Shown in pieces: positions 47,490-58,506 of a stretch of 64,000 bases of DNA. Made by a program: the position numbers and the translations under genes. Location of the stretch: the NCBI GenBank assembly GCA_003586115.2, contig QVOM02000034.1, positions 17,405,444 through 17,469,443 on the forward strand. The letters run 5' to 3'. Position 1 is the first letter of the stretch; each line of letters begins with the position of its first letter. The notes below the pieces were generated by a model. The model was not told where the DNA came from. It saw only the letters and a program-made list of their open reading frames with translations, and searched no databases. This stretch comes from Salvator merianae (lineage: Eukaryota; Chordata; Lepidosauria; Squamata; Teiidae).

Positions 47490-47765
47490 ACAGTTGCCTC
47501 TTGCCACCACTGCCAGATGGCAGGAGGCAATCCTGAGAAATCCTGGATCTTGCCTCATCTGCTGGCTCTTTGCATTATTGTGGCAGTTCGAAAATACCTG
47601 GATATTAGCAAGGGCCAGCCCACTTCCCTTTGTTTTTTCCCTGTGCCTACTAGCATCTTGGTATTTTTGAACAGCCCTGGTAATGTGAAGAGACAGCAGA
47701 CAAGAGAAGAGCCCAGAATTGGAACTGATATTGCTAGAAATCTGGTGTAATTGCTGGATTCCCAA
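47490..47765. repeat. Imperfect fold-back element
   Basis: The stretch 'ctctttgcattattgtggca' and 'ttcgaaaatacctggatatt' near 47566-47606 pairs with 'ctagcatcttggtatttttg' and 'aacagccctggtaatgtgaa' near 47650-47690. A second hairpin built on 'ttgcctcttgcc' and 'ggcaggaggcaa' lies at 47493-47530. These motifs recur at 4655-4905. Both strands carry parallel open frames, a by-product of the symmetry rather than genes. Confidence 0.5.
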
Positions 47766-48556
47766 AGTAGTGTTGTTATGGATTTTCGAACAACTAACCT
47801 GGGACTATATTGGGAATGTGATTGTTATGTGTGACATTCCTAGTATAGTCTCAGTAGAATCATAGTTTTTCACCCATGTTTAGAGGCATTCTTAGAAGCA
47901 GAAACAACCAAGGCTGTGAGAATGGTAGTTTGCCTGAAGCAAGGTGATTCAATTGTGACTCTTCTGTGTTTTCTGAATGAAAAAACCATTCCTTACCATT
48001 GGTTATGTTAATGGGGCTGATGGAAGCTGTGGTGAAAAAATGACTGGTAGGCTACTTCCTCTGAGCTAGGACTATCACCCAGAATGTGGAACGGGTCCTT
48101 GGTCAAACAAAGCAAAACAAAAACAGCAAGATGGATCTCCCCATACCATGCAGACTGAGACCACAACCCTAAACATACATCAAGTTTGACAGTCAGGCAA
48201 AACTTTGAAAAACTTCCATCCTTGCTTTCCCAGAAGTCTAGCAAAAAGCTGGGCTTGTTTACTGGCAGTTCTGCCCCTGCTGTGGATCCCACTGTGAGAC
48301 AGGTAGGGTAGATGACTCACTGGTTCACAGTGAAACAGCCAGTGTGGTTAATTAAACAGCATACTTAAATGGATAACTCTTATTTTAAAGACTCCCTGGT
48401 CCAGAACATGCCAGTAACTGTTTCCAGTCTGAATGGGACATGTGGGCAATTTGGATCAAGGCCTCTTGAGAGTCTTTTCCAAGATTGAAAAGACTCCCCT
48501 TTCACGAAGGGCATAACAAAAAGAAGAGACACAATTGAAAGACAAACAAACAATTT

Positions 48557-48559
48557 ATT

Positions 48560-48590
<31 letters not shown>
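48557..48590. repeat. (AT)n microsatellite
   Basis: An alternating AT tract is interrupted once by TT. Confidence 0.95.
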
Positions 48591-48689
48591 GTATGTGATT
48601 GAATGCTACGTGTAAAATCAACACCCCATTCCTCAACAGATGCTTCACACATCCACAGCTACATATCTAAATGATTCACTTTGGTAAAT

Positions 48690-48965
48690 CAAAAAGAAAA
48701 GTCTTCAACCCCTTCTGAAATCAGAGGAGATCCTCCTCCAGGTCTACAGGAAGACTGTTCCACAAACGTGGGGCCAGGTCTTGAAAGGCTCACAGCCTTG
48801 AGGTGGCTGTACGTGTTGGTGGAACAGCCAGTAATCCCTTGGCTGTAGAGCGCAGGTTCCTGGAAGGTACATACGGCTTCCACTTCAGGGAAGCTGCAAA
48901 ACCATGCTTTCAGCAAGTAGCAGATATATGCATGGTCTAAAACGCCAGCCATGGTTAAGATGGAA
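48690..48965 (-). mobile_element. Probable L2-type 3' region, antisense
   Basis: The stretch 'aggaagactgttccacaaac' followed by 'gtggggccaggtcttgaaag' resembles the 'gactgttccacagtctgggg' block of the antisense L2 fragments elsewhere in the window. The rest is diverged. Confidence 0.4.
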
Positions 48966-50154
48966 AGATTTTCAGTAGAATCCTAGGGAAGGAGGTTTAT
49001 CTGGAGAGCAAGCCTGTTCTGGATTGGGCCCCACAATCGTATTTCTTTTCCTAATCTGTTCCTTTAACTGATCCATTTAAGCAGGTTTTCTCCCCACTCC
49101 AAAACATGTATTGTATATTTTAGTGTGTAGCTTTTCCTGATTGGAGGGAGAAGAATGGCTGCATAATTGGACAGAGGAATCTTAACTTCATCCAAACTCA
49201 TTCATATTATGGTGTAAGGTATTCTTAGTCTTAATCTAATGCATTGATTGTGTTTGACATCAAGATGATATGCTTATCTGTGTAAGATTGTCCCTCTTCT
49301 GTTCCATTTCTTCCAAGCCTGCAAAGAATATGGATCTATTTTTGGTTTCTTACCATGGTTGTAAATAGTTGTAGCAGCAGGGTTAGAGAGTTAGTGTGCT
49401 GCATTTTATTTTATGGACCACTCCAGTTTTGTCATCTTAAGGTAGGACATATCAAGCAAACCCAAGAACTCATTACCCAAGGAAGACAAAACTGGAATGA
49501 TCCACAAAATAATGTGCCAAGACACATAGAGGACTAGATGCAATAAGATGCCATCTTACTGCCCTGATGGCAGTAAGGGGTGGTATGCCTACAAAGGCCG
49601 GCTGCTGTGAGACTGCAAGCAGAGCAAACTGTGCACTCATATCCTGCTGGGCCACTGCAAGACTGGACTGCTGTAGTTTCTGGGTCCGACCCAGTGGGAT
49701 GTTTCTTATGTCCTTATCACCAACAACCACCAAGAAGCCAAACATTCACACTGACGATGCTATCTAGCCTGATGATGAAATATCTACAGAAAGACGTTTC
49801 AGCTTCGAGGACCCCTGTGATGGAGCAACTTTTGGTTTTCCTGCTTTCCAAAGTGACCATCTCTTTGGACCTGTGTGGGTTGAGGCCAGAAGACTCTGAA
49901 GACTGGATGTTTTGTTGGTTCCTTGCAATTTGACACAATGAGGGAAGATTGCCAGTAACGCATAAGTGTTGCCTTTAGCTTTTTTCTGGAGTGGGGAGAG
50001 GGGTTGGGTTGATTCTTCTGTGCAAAGATACCTCCAGCTGACTGTTGAAAGGGAGAACAAACAAAGAAAGAGCCTTTTGACCATGGATGCTATTAGCTTA
50101 ATGTTTCTGTTCTCTGATCTTGCTGTTCTGGTTGCTCAGTACAGCTTAATCAAG

Positions 50155-50172
50155 TTTTTTTTTTTTTTTTTT
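50155..50172. repeat. Poly(T) tract
   Basis: This is an 18-base T run. No adjacent retroelement body is recognisable. Confidence 0.9.
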
Positions 50173-51285
50173 AAATGTGGACCAAGTAATTGAAAACAAA
50201 TTTAGCATGTCTCAGACCATCAAATTCCCTTTCAGTTAAATGGTAGGCTATGCGGTAGATTCGTCTGCTTCCAATTTTCAGTGATGTGAGAAATGTAGCA
50301 TGGCTTGATTTGTAATTGTGAATGTTAATAATGAAAGAGATATTCCTTGGTTTTGAGCCCATGTAGGAATTCTGTCTCCGTTACGCTTCATGTAACAAGC
50401 CCAAGTTTAAAGCCTTGCTGCTGTTCTTTACTGAAAATGTTATGCTTGGATAATTTTTAAAACCTATATGCTCAGTTTATTTCATCAAGACATGCATGTT
50501 ACATACAGTATATAAATATGAGTGCAGAAAAATATTATAATGAAAATTTCAAAACCTTTGGCTTAAATGCAGATACTGGTATTATAGCTGCCAGTGACAT
50601 TTTTGGCCTCAGTTAGTCAGTCCCTCTTCTAAAATCTAAGCTTACAAAAAGTTGACAGAAATTTAGCTTATAAAATGAGCACATATTTCATGTAGAACCG
50701 GGTACAATTTCCACAAAGTTTAGGGCTATTGATCTTCAAAGTTGTGTGTTTATGACGATCTGTTATGTTTAGGTATATGAAAAATTGGAGTATTGCTTTG
50801 CTTAATAGTTATAAGTTGAACCTCCCAAATATTTGATGCTGCTGATGTTAAAAATTCTAGTAAAATACTAAAAGTGCCACTTGCCTGGGGGATGTTACAG
50901 TTACAGGTGCCTGCAATGAGCTTCAAGGAGTATACTAAACAGAAGGGCGGAGGAGTGTTTTAAGTGCTTCTGCTTCGATTTTAACATTCAGGTTAGAACG
51001 CTTTTATGACCGCCTCAGGACAGCATCCTTGGTTTGTTCTTGGAACCCTGGAATTTTCCAATCATATAGGTTAGTGTAGTGACTGGACATTCTGTACTTT
51101 GGTGGGTTACATGCTTTATTTTGGTATCTAGAAGAAGGTTGAAAAATAGATGAAGCTTCAAAGTAGAAATCACAATACTAAAAATGGATCAAAATGTGGT
51201 CTAAAGAGGTTTCCAATGGGAGATTTGCTTTTCCTAGGCCACTCCTGACAGTGGTTCCAATAGTACAATGCAGTCTCCTTCTATT

Positions 51286-51395
51286 GGGTGGTGTCCAAAT
51301 ATCTTGGCCTGGAAATCCCATCAGCTCTAGCTAGCATCTCTGTGTTAGCTAGAACTGATGAGAGTGTAGTCTAAAACACCTGGAGGTCATCCAAC
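51286..51395. repeat. Short fold-back repeat (CTCCCAT family), copy 3
   Basis: The stretch 'gaaatcccatcagctctagc' pairs with 'gctagaactgatgagagtgt' around 'agcatctctgtgtta'. Outer motifs 'gtggtgtccaaatatcttgg' and 'acacctggaggtcatcc' fit the family seen at 17843 and 61836. Confidence 0.5.
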
Positions 51396-52199
51396 TGGTG
51401 ATGACTGGGTAGAAGGGAGCTTCATGTGTTGCAGCTCTAGGTGAATTTCATTTTTACACAGTTTGCAAGGTATTGTAAAGCTATGTGGCTATTCCCAGCT
51501 GCCTCAGCCAAAAGGGCAATGTCAAAAGTTAAAACTGTTCCTCGACTCCCATCTTCTCCTGATGGGGTTGTGCATCCATGGCTAATAAACCCCAAAAGCC
51601 TTGCCAATGGGAAGAAGGCTAACAAGGTCGAGTGCCTTTTTTCCAGCACTTAAATCTCATATTGGTAGCAGCTAAGGGACGTAATTCAAAACTTAATCTT
51701 AGCACATTTTGCCTCTGCAAATGCCGCTTGTTTTCTGTTCTGCAACTGGAGTCTCTGACAAAAGAGGGAGGGGCGCGTATCCTGCCATTTCTCAAGGGCT
51801 GGAAAGGGAAGGAAGAGGAAGCACAAGGCCCTTGAGCATCTTTGGTTGCTGTTGCTATAACGGGATTGGCTAACCCCTTTTTGTGTGTGTGTAGGAAGTT
51901 CTCTCTCTCACACACACATGCACACAGAGTGTTGCTAAAAATAGTTGGGACAGATCTGTACAAAATGTGCTGATTTATCTATACTAATGCAAACCTATTG
52001 ATTTATAACTCGGTGGAATTATATCTCAGCATAATCGGAAAGTCTGTGACCAGGTGACTTATGTACCTGTAGATTCTTCTGATTACCGGTTGCTGATTGG
52101 TGGTGTTCAACTCTCAGTCCTTCTCTCCTTTCGTAGTTTCATAGTGTTTAAACTAGTCTTGAACCAGGTGGCTGTGTAATACGGGATCCTTTAACACGG

Positions 52200-52690
52200 T
52201 GCTGGATTTACGTCCTTAGGGAAAAAAATGCACGGTATGGATAAGGTGAATAAAGAGAAGTTTTTTTCTCTCTCACACAACACTAGGGCCAGGGGGCACT
52301 CTCTGAAGCTGATGGGTAGGAGAGTTAGGACTGACAAGGGGAAGTATTTTTTCACCCAGAGGGTCGTCGGTCTGTGGAATTTATTACCGGATGAGGTGGT
52401 GACAGCCATCAGCCTGGACAGCTTTAAGAAGGGATTGGACAGATTCATGGAGGTCAGGTGTATCAATGGCTACTAGAATAGATGCCTAGGTACTGCCTCC
52501 AGGTTGGAAAGACAGGCAGGATGTCTGTAAAACCATTTGCGGGGAGTCAAGAGCAGGTGAAGGTTTTGCCTTTATGTTCTGCTTGAGAATGCCTAGAAGC
52601 AATTGGTGGGCCACTGTGTGAAACAGAATGCTGGAATAGATGGGCTGTGGCCTGATCCAGCAAGGCTCCTCTTATGTTCTTATGTTCTTT
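52200..52690 (+). mobile_element. CR1 LINE 3' end, sense
   Basis: It encodes the last 80 or so residues of a CR1 reverse transcriptase (KFFSLSHNTRARGHSLKLMG, then KYFFTQRVVGLWNLLPDEVV) to a stop near 52474. The 3' UTR follows with 'gcaggtgaaggttttgcctt' and ends in CTTATGTT octamers at about 52674-52690. The coding tail is intact. It is the reference for the 3' UTR fragments elsewhere in this window. Confidence 0.88.
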
Positions 52691-52745
52691 GTTGATCATT
52701 GTTCTAATATCCTTTGAAACGGAGGGCTGTTCTTTTATGAATTAG

Positions 52746-52956
52746 GGCTGTGTTCAGACGTAACAAAAGGGATGACTTGGAGGTGCCTCATAGAGACAGT
52801 GTGTGGCACTCATGTTCCCAGGTCTTCTCTAATCCACCTTTTCTAGAATGTTCATGAGAAAGGGAAGGGCAGACTGGTGTGTGAACAATCCCACCTCGAA
52901 GCTGTTTTTCAGCCGCCTTGGAGATGCCTTTTTTGTTGTTGTGTCTGATCACAGCC
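52746..52956. mobile_element. MITE, GGCTGTGATCAGAC family, copy 3
   Basis: This 211-bp element starts GGCTGTGTTCAGACGTAACA and ends in the complement of GGCTGTGATCAGACACAACA. The triplet TAG flanks both sides (52743-52745 and 52957-52959). It lies in the opposite orientation to the copy at 24003, judging from the 'gcagactggtgtgtgaacaa' interior. Confidence 0.82.
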
Positions 52957-53209
52957 TAGAACACACAGAAGCTAGTTCATAAGCACAGAATAGGCAAGCC
53001 CTGTGTCACATGCAAAAACTCAAACTTTACGTCCACTTTCCCTTTCTCCTTCACACATTCAGGATTGGGTAAAATGTGCATTAACCATTGTGGTCAGTAA
53101 AGTCAATTTCATGTGGATTTGCAGAGAATCACAGCCTTAGAATGTTGCATCTACTGTTGGTGCTACCTATTATGACCCTTGGTGCCATTTTTTTAACCTA
53201 TCTTGTTTG

Positions 53210-53513
53210 CCTCACTAGTTCCAGGTAAAGATGTGGTCTGTTTTGTTTTGGTTCAAATTAAAACAAGCCATATGGTGTTTGGGTTGAATTCGATCTGCGT
53301 TGAACAGGCTCAACCCACTTTGAGTTTGAACCACAAATAGGTTCGAACCTGATTGTTTATTAAAAACTGCAAGAACCAATGGGAAAAGCCCCTTTTTAAG
53401 GGCATCCCCTGGTTCGGTTTGATTTGAATGGGCCTCTTTGGATGGTTTGTTTCGGTTTGAACTAGGTCGAACCACATGGTTTGATTTGAATCAATTCAGC
53501 ACATTGCTAGTCC
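53210..53513. repeat. Palindrome-rich repeat with GGTTCGAAC-type motifs
   Basis: The segment runs from 'cactagttccaggtaaagat' to 'cagcacattgctagtc' and is filled with 'ttggttcaaattaaa', 'ggttcgaacc' and 'ggtttgaactaggtcgaacc' strings in both orientations. The pattern resembles a widespread squamate fold-back repeat. It directly abuts the MITE starting at 53516. Confidence 0.5.
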
Positions 53514-53515
53514 CA

Positions 53516-53753
53516 GGCCGTGATCATGCATAACAAAAAAAGCAGCTCAGAAGTGCTTCAGAAGCTCATCAGAGGCAGCAGAGTGTGGTCCTTGGGTTCT
53601 CATGCTACTTCTGATTCTTCTTTTCTAGCATAGAGTGTTCATGAGAGGAGGGAGGGGCAGACTGATGTGTGAATGATTCCAGCTTGGAACTGTCTCCAAA
53701 CCATTTCTGAGTCACCTCAAAGATGCTTTTTTAAAAACTGTGTGATCACAGCC
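53516..53753. mobile_element. MITE, GGCTGTGATCAGAC family, copy 4
   Basis: This 238-bp element starts GGCCGTGATCATGCATAACA and ends in the complement of GGCTGTGATCACACAG. The triplet CCA is duplicated at both edges (53513-53515 and 53754-53756). The interior 'ggggcagactgatgtgtgaa' matches the other copies. Confidence 0.8.
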
Positions 53754-54383
53754 CCAATGGATACCAGTCACTATTAACAGCTACTCCAACTATGAGCACA
53801 TCTTTGTGTGGTAAGAGCAGTTGCAGCTTGGTGGATGTGCATCTTAAGTTCTAGACCACAACTGACTGTGCAGCTTTGCAGAGACACAACTCTGTTAGAA
53901 AGGCATTTGTGGTGTATGAAGACTCATATTTTTATTATGATTTATGTCAGCCTGGTGTCTTTGAGATGGTTTAGGCGCTACTATCTCTCTCTCCTTTCTG
54001 TTCTTTTGCATATAGTCCTTGTATGCTAAGGTACCACCATAACACTTTTTTGATGTGTAAGCTGAACTTCATTTAATTCCTGAAGTGTGCTATATGCTTT
54101 CCTTCTTCCTGGAAAAAAATATGTTCTTTCCTTCTTTCCTCTCTCTTACTACCTTGGATTAGATATTTTCGCGGCTTCAGATTATTTCTTCTTCTGTTAG
54201 ATTATTTCCAGCTATTCAAAAGCAGGAAATGCTTTGTGAGCTGGCAATCTAAACTGCTAAAAGACTTTGGTTAAACTTTTGACTCATGCCTTACCTATTG
54301 AAATTCAGCGTTAGCAGTAGCTTTGAAGTTCATGCGTGCAGATTATTTTAAGGAGATGCAGAACATCCTGAGTGTAGTGGTGG

Positions 54384-54404
54384 TTTTTTTTTTTTTTTTT
54401 TTTT
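54384..54404. repeat. Poly(T) tract
   Basis: A T run of about 21 bases, possibly the antisense A-tail of a lost retroelement. Confidence 0.9.
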
Positions 54405-54624
54405 AGGAAAAGGATACTGCAATCATTTTCATGTTCTCCAGAGAGTTCAGTGAAATATTTTTTCAAGGATATTTGCTGTAGTTCTATACATGCACAGAAA
54501 CTGGGGATTTTTTTTCCCCTCAAAGGGAGATTTCCCCCCACCCCCAAACGTCTGAGTGCTGGGATTTATAGGATGTTTTTTTCTCATGCCACTCATGCTG
54601 ATCTTTAATATATTCTAAAATTAT

Positions 54625-54750
54625 AGCAAGCAGGTCTAATAGCACCTTAGAAGAAGAAGTTGGTAGTGTGAGCTTTTGTAGACTAAGCCTACTTTATCAG
54701 ACCCCCTTGCTATAGTGATCCATGCTAACACAGCTACATCTACTCTTTAT
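54625..54750 (-). repeat. Reptilian interspersed repeat tail, antisense
   Basis: The order 'tctaatagcaccttagaag', 'gtgagcttttgtagactaag', 'cctactttatcagacccc' and 'ctaacacagctacatct' is a motif series common in turtle and squamate genomes. I recognise the series but not its superfamily. Confidence 0.5.
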
Positions 54751-55661
54751 GAAGAACATATTTATTTTAATCAATCAGACAGTTCTTGACTGACAAAACA
54801 TTAATTGTGTATTTATAATTAATTAAACCTGCATTTAGTGTGCAATGAGAAACATAATTGTAATTAAACAGTTTATTTCAAAAGCTGGTCCTGCCATACA
54901 GGTAAACATGATAACTGCCAAGGATTCATTGTGATGCAGTTTGGGGAATATATATGAAAATGTGCATATCTTTGATGCATGTGAGTATATGCTAGATACA
55001 TAAAAATACAATTAAGTAAGCAGCAAGGTTAAGCCTGCCTGATTAACTTTGATATCTGAGGGAATTCTGAAACCTGGGACTCCAGAACATAATTCTATTT
55101 GTTTTTGTTTTTTTGTTTCTATAAAAATGAATAGAATGAATTAAAACCATAAAACCCAATGCACATTAACACGTTAAAAAAACAGTTACACTAAATTACA
55201 GTGATTAAAGCAATAAAAAACAATAAAATACTTCCTTTGCTGGTATTCACTGACATATATCAGAGTGTTGATTCAGCTGTATATACTGACAATAATCAGA
55301 TTTCACGGGGAGTAGTCACAGCAGCTGTAGGCTAAGCTTTCTAAACTTGGATTTATCCCATTCAGTCTTACAAAGATGGACTAGAAAAGTTCATGGCTTT
55401 CATCTTTCATTAAACAGACTGCTTTTGGTCCAGTAAATGTCAGGAAAGAGATCGAACCATATGACATTTACAAAAGTTTTCTTTCTGGTTGTTTGGAGAT
55501 GCTCTTCACTTGCCACAGGCAATCAGATACTATCTGTTTTATAAACGTGCCTTGGTTGGAGGGTATTTATTGTACATTGTGATTTGTTTTTCTCTGTTTG
55601 TTACTGAGAGGAGATGATGGTGGTGATGGTGATAATGCTGTAATTGTTTTGGTCTCTCTAG

Positions 55662-55864
55662 CTTCATGGCTACATGGACAATAAACCCCTGGGCCTTCAG
55701 ATCTTCATCGGAACAGCAGATGAGCGGATCCTCAAACCACATGCTTTCTACCAAGTCCATCGCATTACGGGGAAGACGGTCACCACCACAAGCTATGAGA
55801 AAATCATTGGCAACACTAAAGTGCTAGAAATTCCTCTAGAGCCAAAAAACAACATGAAAGCAAC
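55662..55864 (+). CDS. NFATC2: NFATC2 coding exon 4 (Rel homology region)
   Basis: The exon encodes residues 448-514 and two bases of Thr515. It starts [20 protein letters not shown] and continues [20 protein letters not shown] to [12 protein letters not shown]. This is the middle of the N-terminal Rel homology domain, part of its immunoglobulin-like beta sandwich. It is nearly identical to the mammalian protein, with conservative changes only (for example D for E in YMDNKP). The acceptor is ggtctctctag at 55661; the donor gtaagg at 55865 follows GCAAC. The split Thr codon (AC|C) joins to exon 5. Confidence 0.96.
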
Positions 55865-56853
55865 GTAAGGGCACTCTTGCAAAAGTATCTTATTACAGGA
55901 TACTAAGGCCGCAAAAATGTTCAGCCAGAAACCGCCTCCATTTAATTTGAACAGGAAGACTGAAATGCGACTCAGACTATTCAGAGGTTCAGATCTGATT
56001 CACAGTACTGATTTGATGATAGGCACGTAGCTTAGTGCTATCACACATCATTATCTAGGAGCAGGAGGTTCCACATTCAGTCTCCGAGAAATCAAATTAA
56101 ATGGCTAAGAAATGATAGAAAAGGTTAAAGAAAACCTCTTAAAGTGATCCAGAAGATATATAATCAGAGGACTAATTCACATTTACCTTCTCTGCTATGA
56201 AGATCACACCAAAGTTCTGGCATCTTTCCTATGTTGCAAATGTTGTGATATGGGAATATTGCTTCTTCTGGGTTTGAAGGACATTTGCATGAATATGGCA
56301 CCCAATGTGGGCCACTGGTGGCAGGAAGTTTATGAAAGCCAATAAGGAAGATGGATGCCCTTCCAACAGATTTTTGAGAACAATGGAGGAATAATCTGAG
56401 ACAGTAGTGTGGTCTGCGTTGCATAGAGCAAAAGTATGAATGTATTTTCAGAGTAAAAAATACTAGTGTCATAAATAAGGCAAAGATATAATTTGGGCTA
56501 ACATAAGTTTCTATGTTAATATCACAGTTATAGGTCATTTGAACCTCTAAGATATTTTATAAAACCTAATAAATATCAGGTATGAGCTCCCAAGACTGCC
56601 ATGGGGTTGTGTAAGATACTGTTTCAAAATATTCAAAACAGTTGTTCGCCCTTGAACCAGAGACCTGCATTTAGAGCTGCATCCAGACAGGGTGTAAAAC
56701 CTGGAAATAACCTGACACTATGTTGGAATTGACACACATATCTATGGCAATCCCAGCACAGCCCCGAGATATTGGCGTGATATCCCGCAATAACGTTATT
56801 GTGAAACAATCAACTCTCAGCCTGGGTTTTACCTATAAGTGAGAGGATTTATC

Positions 56854-56935
56854 CTCATTTGCAGTAGTTTTTGGGCTGTTGCCCAAAAACTATTACAAAT
56901 GAGATTGAAGCCAGCCATGAAAGCCTACATTCTAC
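56854..56935. repeat. Hairpin related to the nested insertion at 18813
   Basis: Two 23-nt arms (56854-56876 and 56881-56903) pair with two mismatches around the loop TGTT. The right arm and following sequence ('aaatgagattgaagccagcc', then 'gaaagcctacattctacca') match the reverse complement of 18828-18885. This is therefore a fragment of the same repeat family. Confidence 0.7.
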
Positions 56936-57135
56936 CAGGATTTATCCTGTCAGGAAGCCTACTCGTGTGATCTGCCATCTTGGGAATGGCCACGGTTCAT
57001 GTGCAGGGCCAAAAATGGCAGCCGCACATGCACACTGGGCAGCAATCACATGCTTCTGGGTATTTTGTGCTGTCGAAATACCCAAATGTATGCACCACAT
57101 TGTTGCAGGAGCAAGCGTCCATACAGTCAAGTGCC

Positions 57136-57178
57136 TGCATTTGCCCTGTGCATTTGCCCTGTGCATTTGCCCTGTGCA
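57136..57178. repeat. 13-bp tandem repeat
   Basis: Three perfect copies of TGCATTTGCCCTG are followed by a partial fourth. Confidence 0.95.
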
Positions 57179-57848
57179 GTCACCCTGCTGTCTGGGCAAC
57201 AAGTGATAATTCTAGAACCAAGTTAATCCAGAATATCACTAAATATTAATCAAGCGATGTCTGGAAGCGGCCTAAGTGTTTTAACACACCTTTAATGAAT
57301 CTCTAGGAGTGGGTGAACAGTCCATATCTGGGTTTGCCTGCATCGGTTTCCCTTCTTCAAGGTTTTCGGGACCTTAAAGGCACAGGCAAAGCTCCATGGC
57401 ATCACATAATGATGCTACAATGAAGAGATTATAAATAAATAACTGTTAATCTTTGTCCTTTCAGTTACGAAACAAGCCATTGCATTGAACTGGAGAGAAA
57501 AACAAATCTGAAAATAATTAATTGGTATATTTATTTGTGGGAAATCACAGTGGGAGAAAAAACTACTGCCCTGTTAAAATTTGAAAAGGAGATTCCATGA
57601 ATTTGTCTTTTCTGAAGGTGTGGCAGTTGCTGATTTATAGCCTCCCCAGGTCTAGAATCACTGTACTTCCCCACTTCGAATGAATGGAAATTTGGATATC
57701 TTAAAAATATGTATACTATAGTTTTAATGGGATTCCTATCAGTTCCTGTCTTAGGAAGATTTGATTTCTATTTGTTATGTAGACGTAACTAAAGAATATT
57801 GTTCCCCTGTTTCCAAGTGTTTAGAAGTGTGTATCTGGAGGATGGCAT

Positions 57849-58172
57849 GTAATCCAGACCAAGGGGCCCTTGGTCTGGATTACTGGCAGACCTCAGTATC
57901 AGGGTCTACTGGTGGACTAGCTGGGCCTAGTCCAGAACAGAGAGGCATGCAGAGGGGTCGCCTCCATGCTCAGGATTACCAGAGGACTCATTCTGGCAGC
58001 ACACTGAAGCATGCTGCTGAAATGGGTCTCCAATGACAGGAACTTCATAGGAGCTTCAGAGCTCATGCGGGCTGACTCTGAAGCTAGTCTGAGTGCTACT
58101 GTCCCGCCTTTCTGTGGTCTGAACCAGTGGGCTCATTGGTTCAGATCGTGGAGAGGTGAGTGCAGAAAAGCC
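57849..58172. mobile_element. Partial inverted-repeat element with perfect 35-bp palindrome
   Basis: At 57849-57883 two perfect 17-nt arms (gtaatccagaccaaggg) flank a single G. The sequence downstream resembles the element at 38677-39146: 'tctggattactg', an 'agctcatg' block, and the end 'gtgcagaaaagcc'. The left end cannot be placed, so this is probably a truncated copy. Confidence 0.5.
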
Positions 58173-58506
58173 CTTTGTCTCTGGATTTGAACATTCTCTA
58201 ATGGTACATGGGTTATGACCTAGTAGCTTTGGATGTGGTAAAATTAATCTTGAACATCACTTGTTACCTGCTGTTATCTTAAGATATTTAATTCACTGAA
58301 GAGGCTATGAACTAATTCATTCTGTATTGAAAGCATGTTTGAACTGTTAGTCCTTGTGTCAAAACCAAAATAGATAGCAGCGGTCTTAGAACTCACAGTC
58401 CTATCCAATGAAAGGGAACAAGCAGCATTAATTGACTCATTTCTGTCTTGAGAAGTAGAGTTGTTAATCCCTTGCAAAGGATTTAACTCAGTATTGTGTT
58501 CCACAG

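Larger units (their letters stand above)
36152..55661 (+). other. NFATC2: NFATC2 intron 3 (19.5 kb)
   Basis: This phase 0 intron has the acceptor ggtctctctag ending at 55661. It is crowded with L2 fragments and MITEs, listed individually. Stretches such as 37000-38200, 39200-40000, 41300-43100, 49100-51200 and 54750-55600 hold no gene or repeat I can name. G and C homopolymer runs (for example at 38138-38149) and several AT-rich tracts are present. Confidence 0.85.
55865..58506 (+). other. NFATC2: NFATC2 intron 4 (2.6 kb)
   Basis: This phase 2 intron has the acceptor gtgttccacag ending at 58506. It holds a small hairpin repeat (56854), a 13-bp tandem repeat (57136) and a partial inverted-repeat element with a perfect palindrome (57849). 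Regions 55870-56840, 57250-57840 and 58180-58500 show nothing I can identify. Confidence 0.9.

Noticed and set aside
47427..47765. Parallel frames of about 100 codons on both strands
   Set aside because: The region is an imperfect palindrome; symmetry explains both frames and neither has a start context or homology.
57136..57178. Short direct repeats as a possible CRISPR-like array
   Set aside because: The 13-bp units are contiguous with no spacers, and the genome is a vertebrate's. It is a simple tandem repeat.
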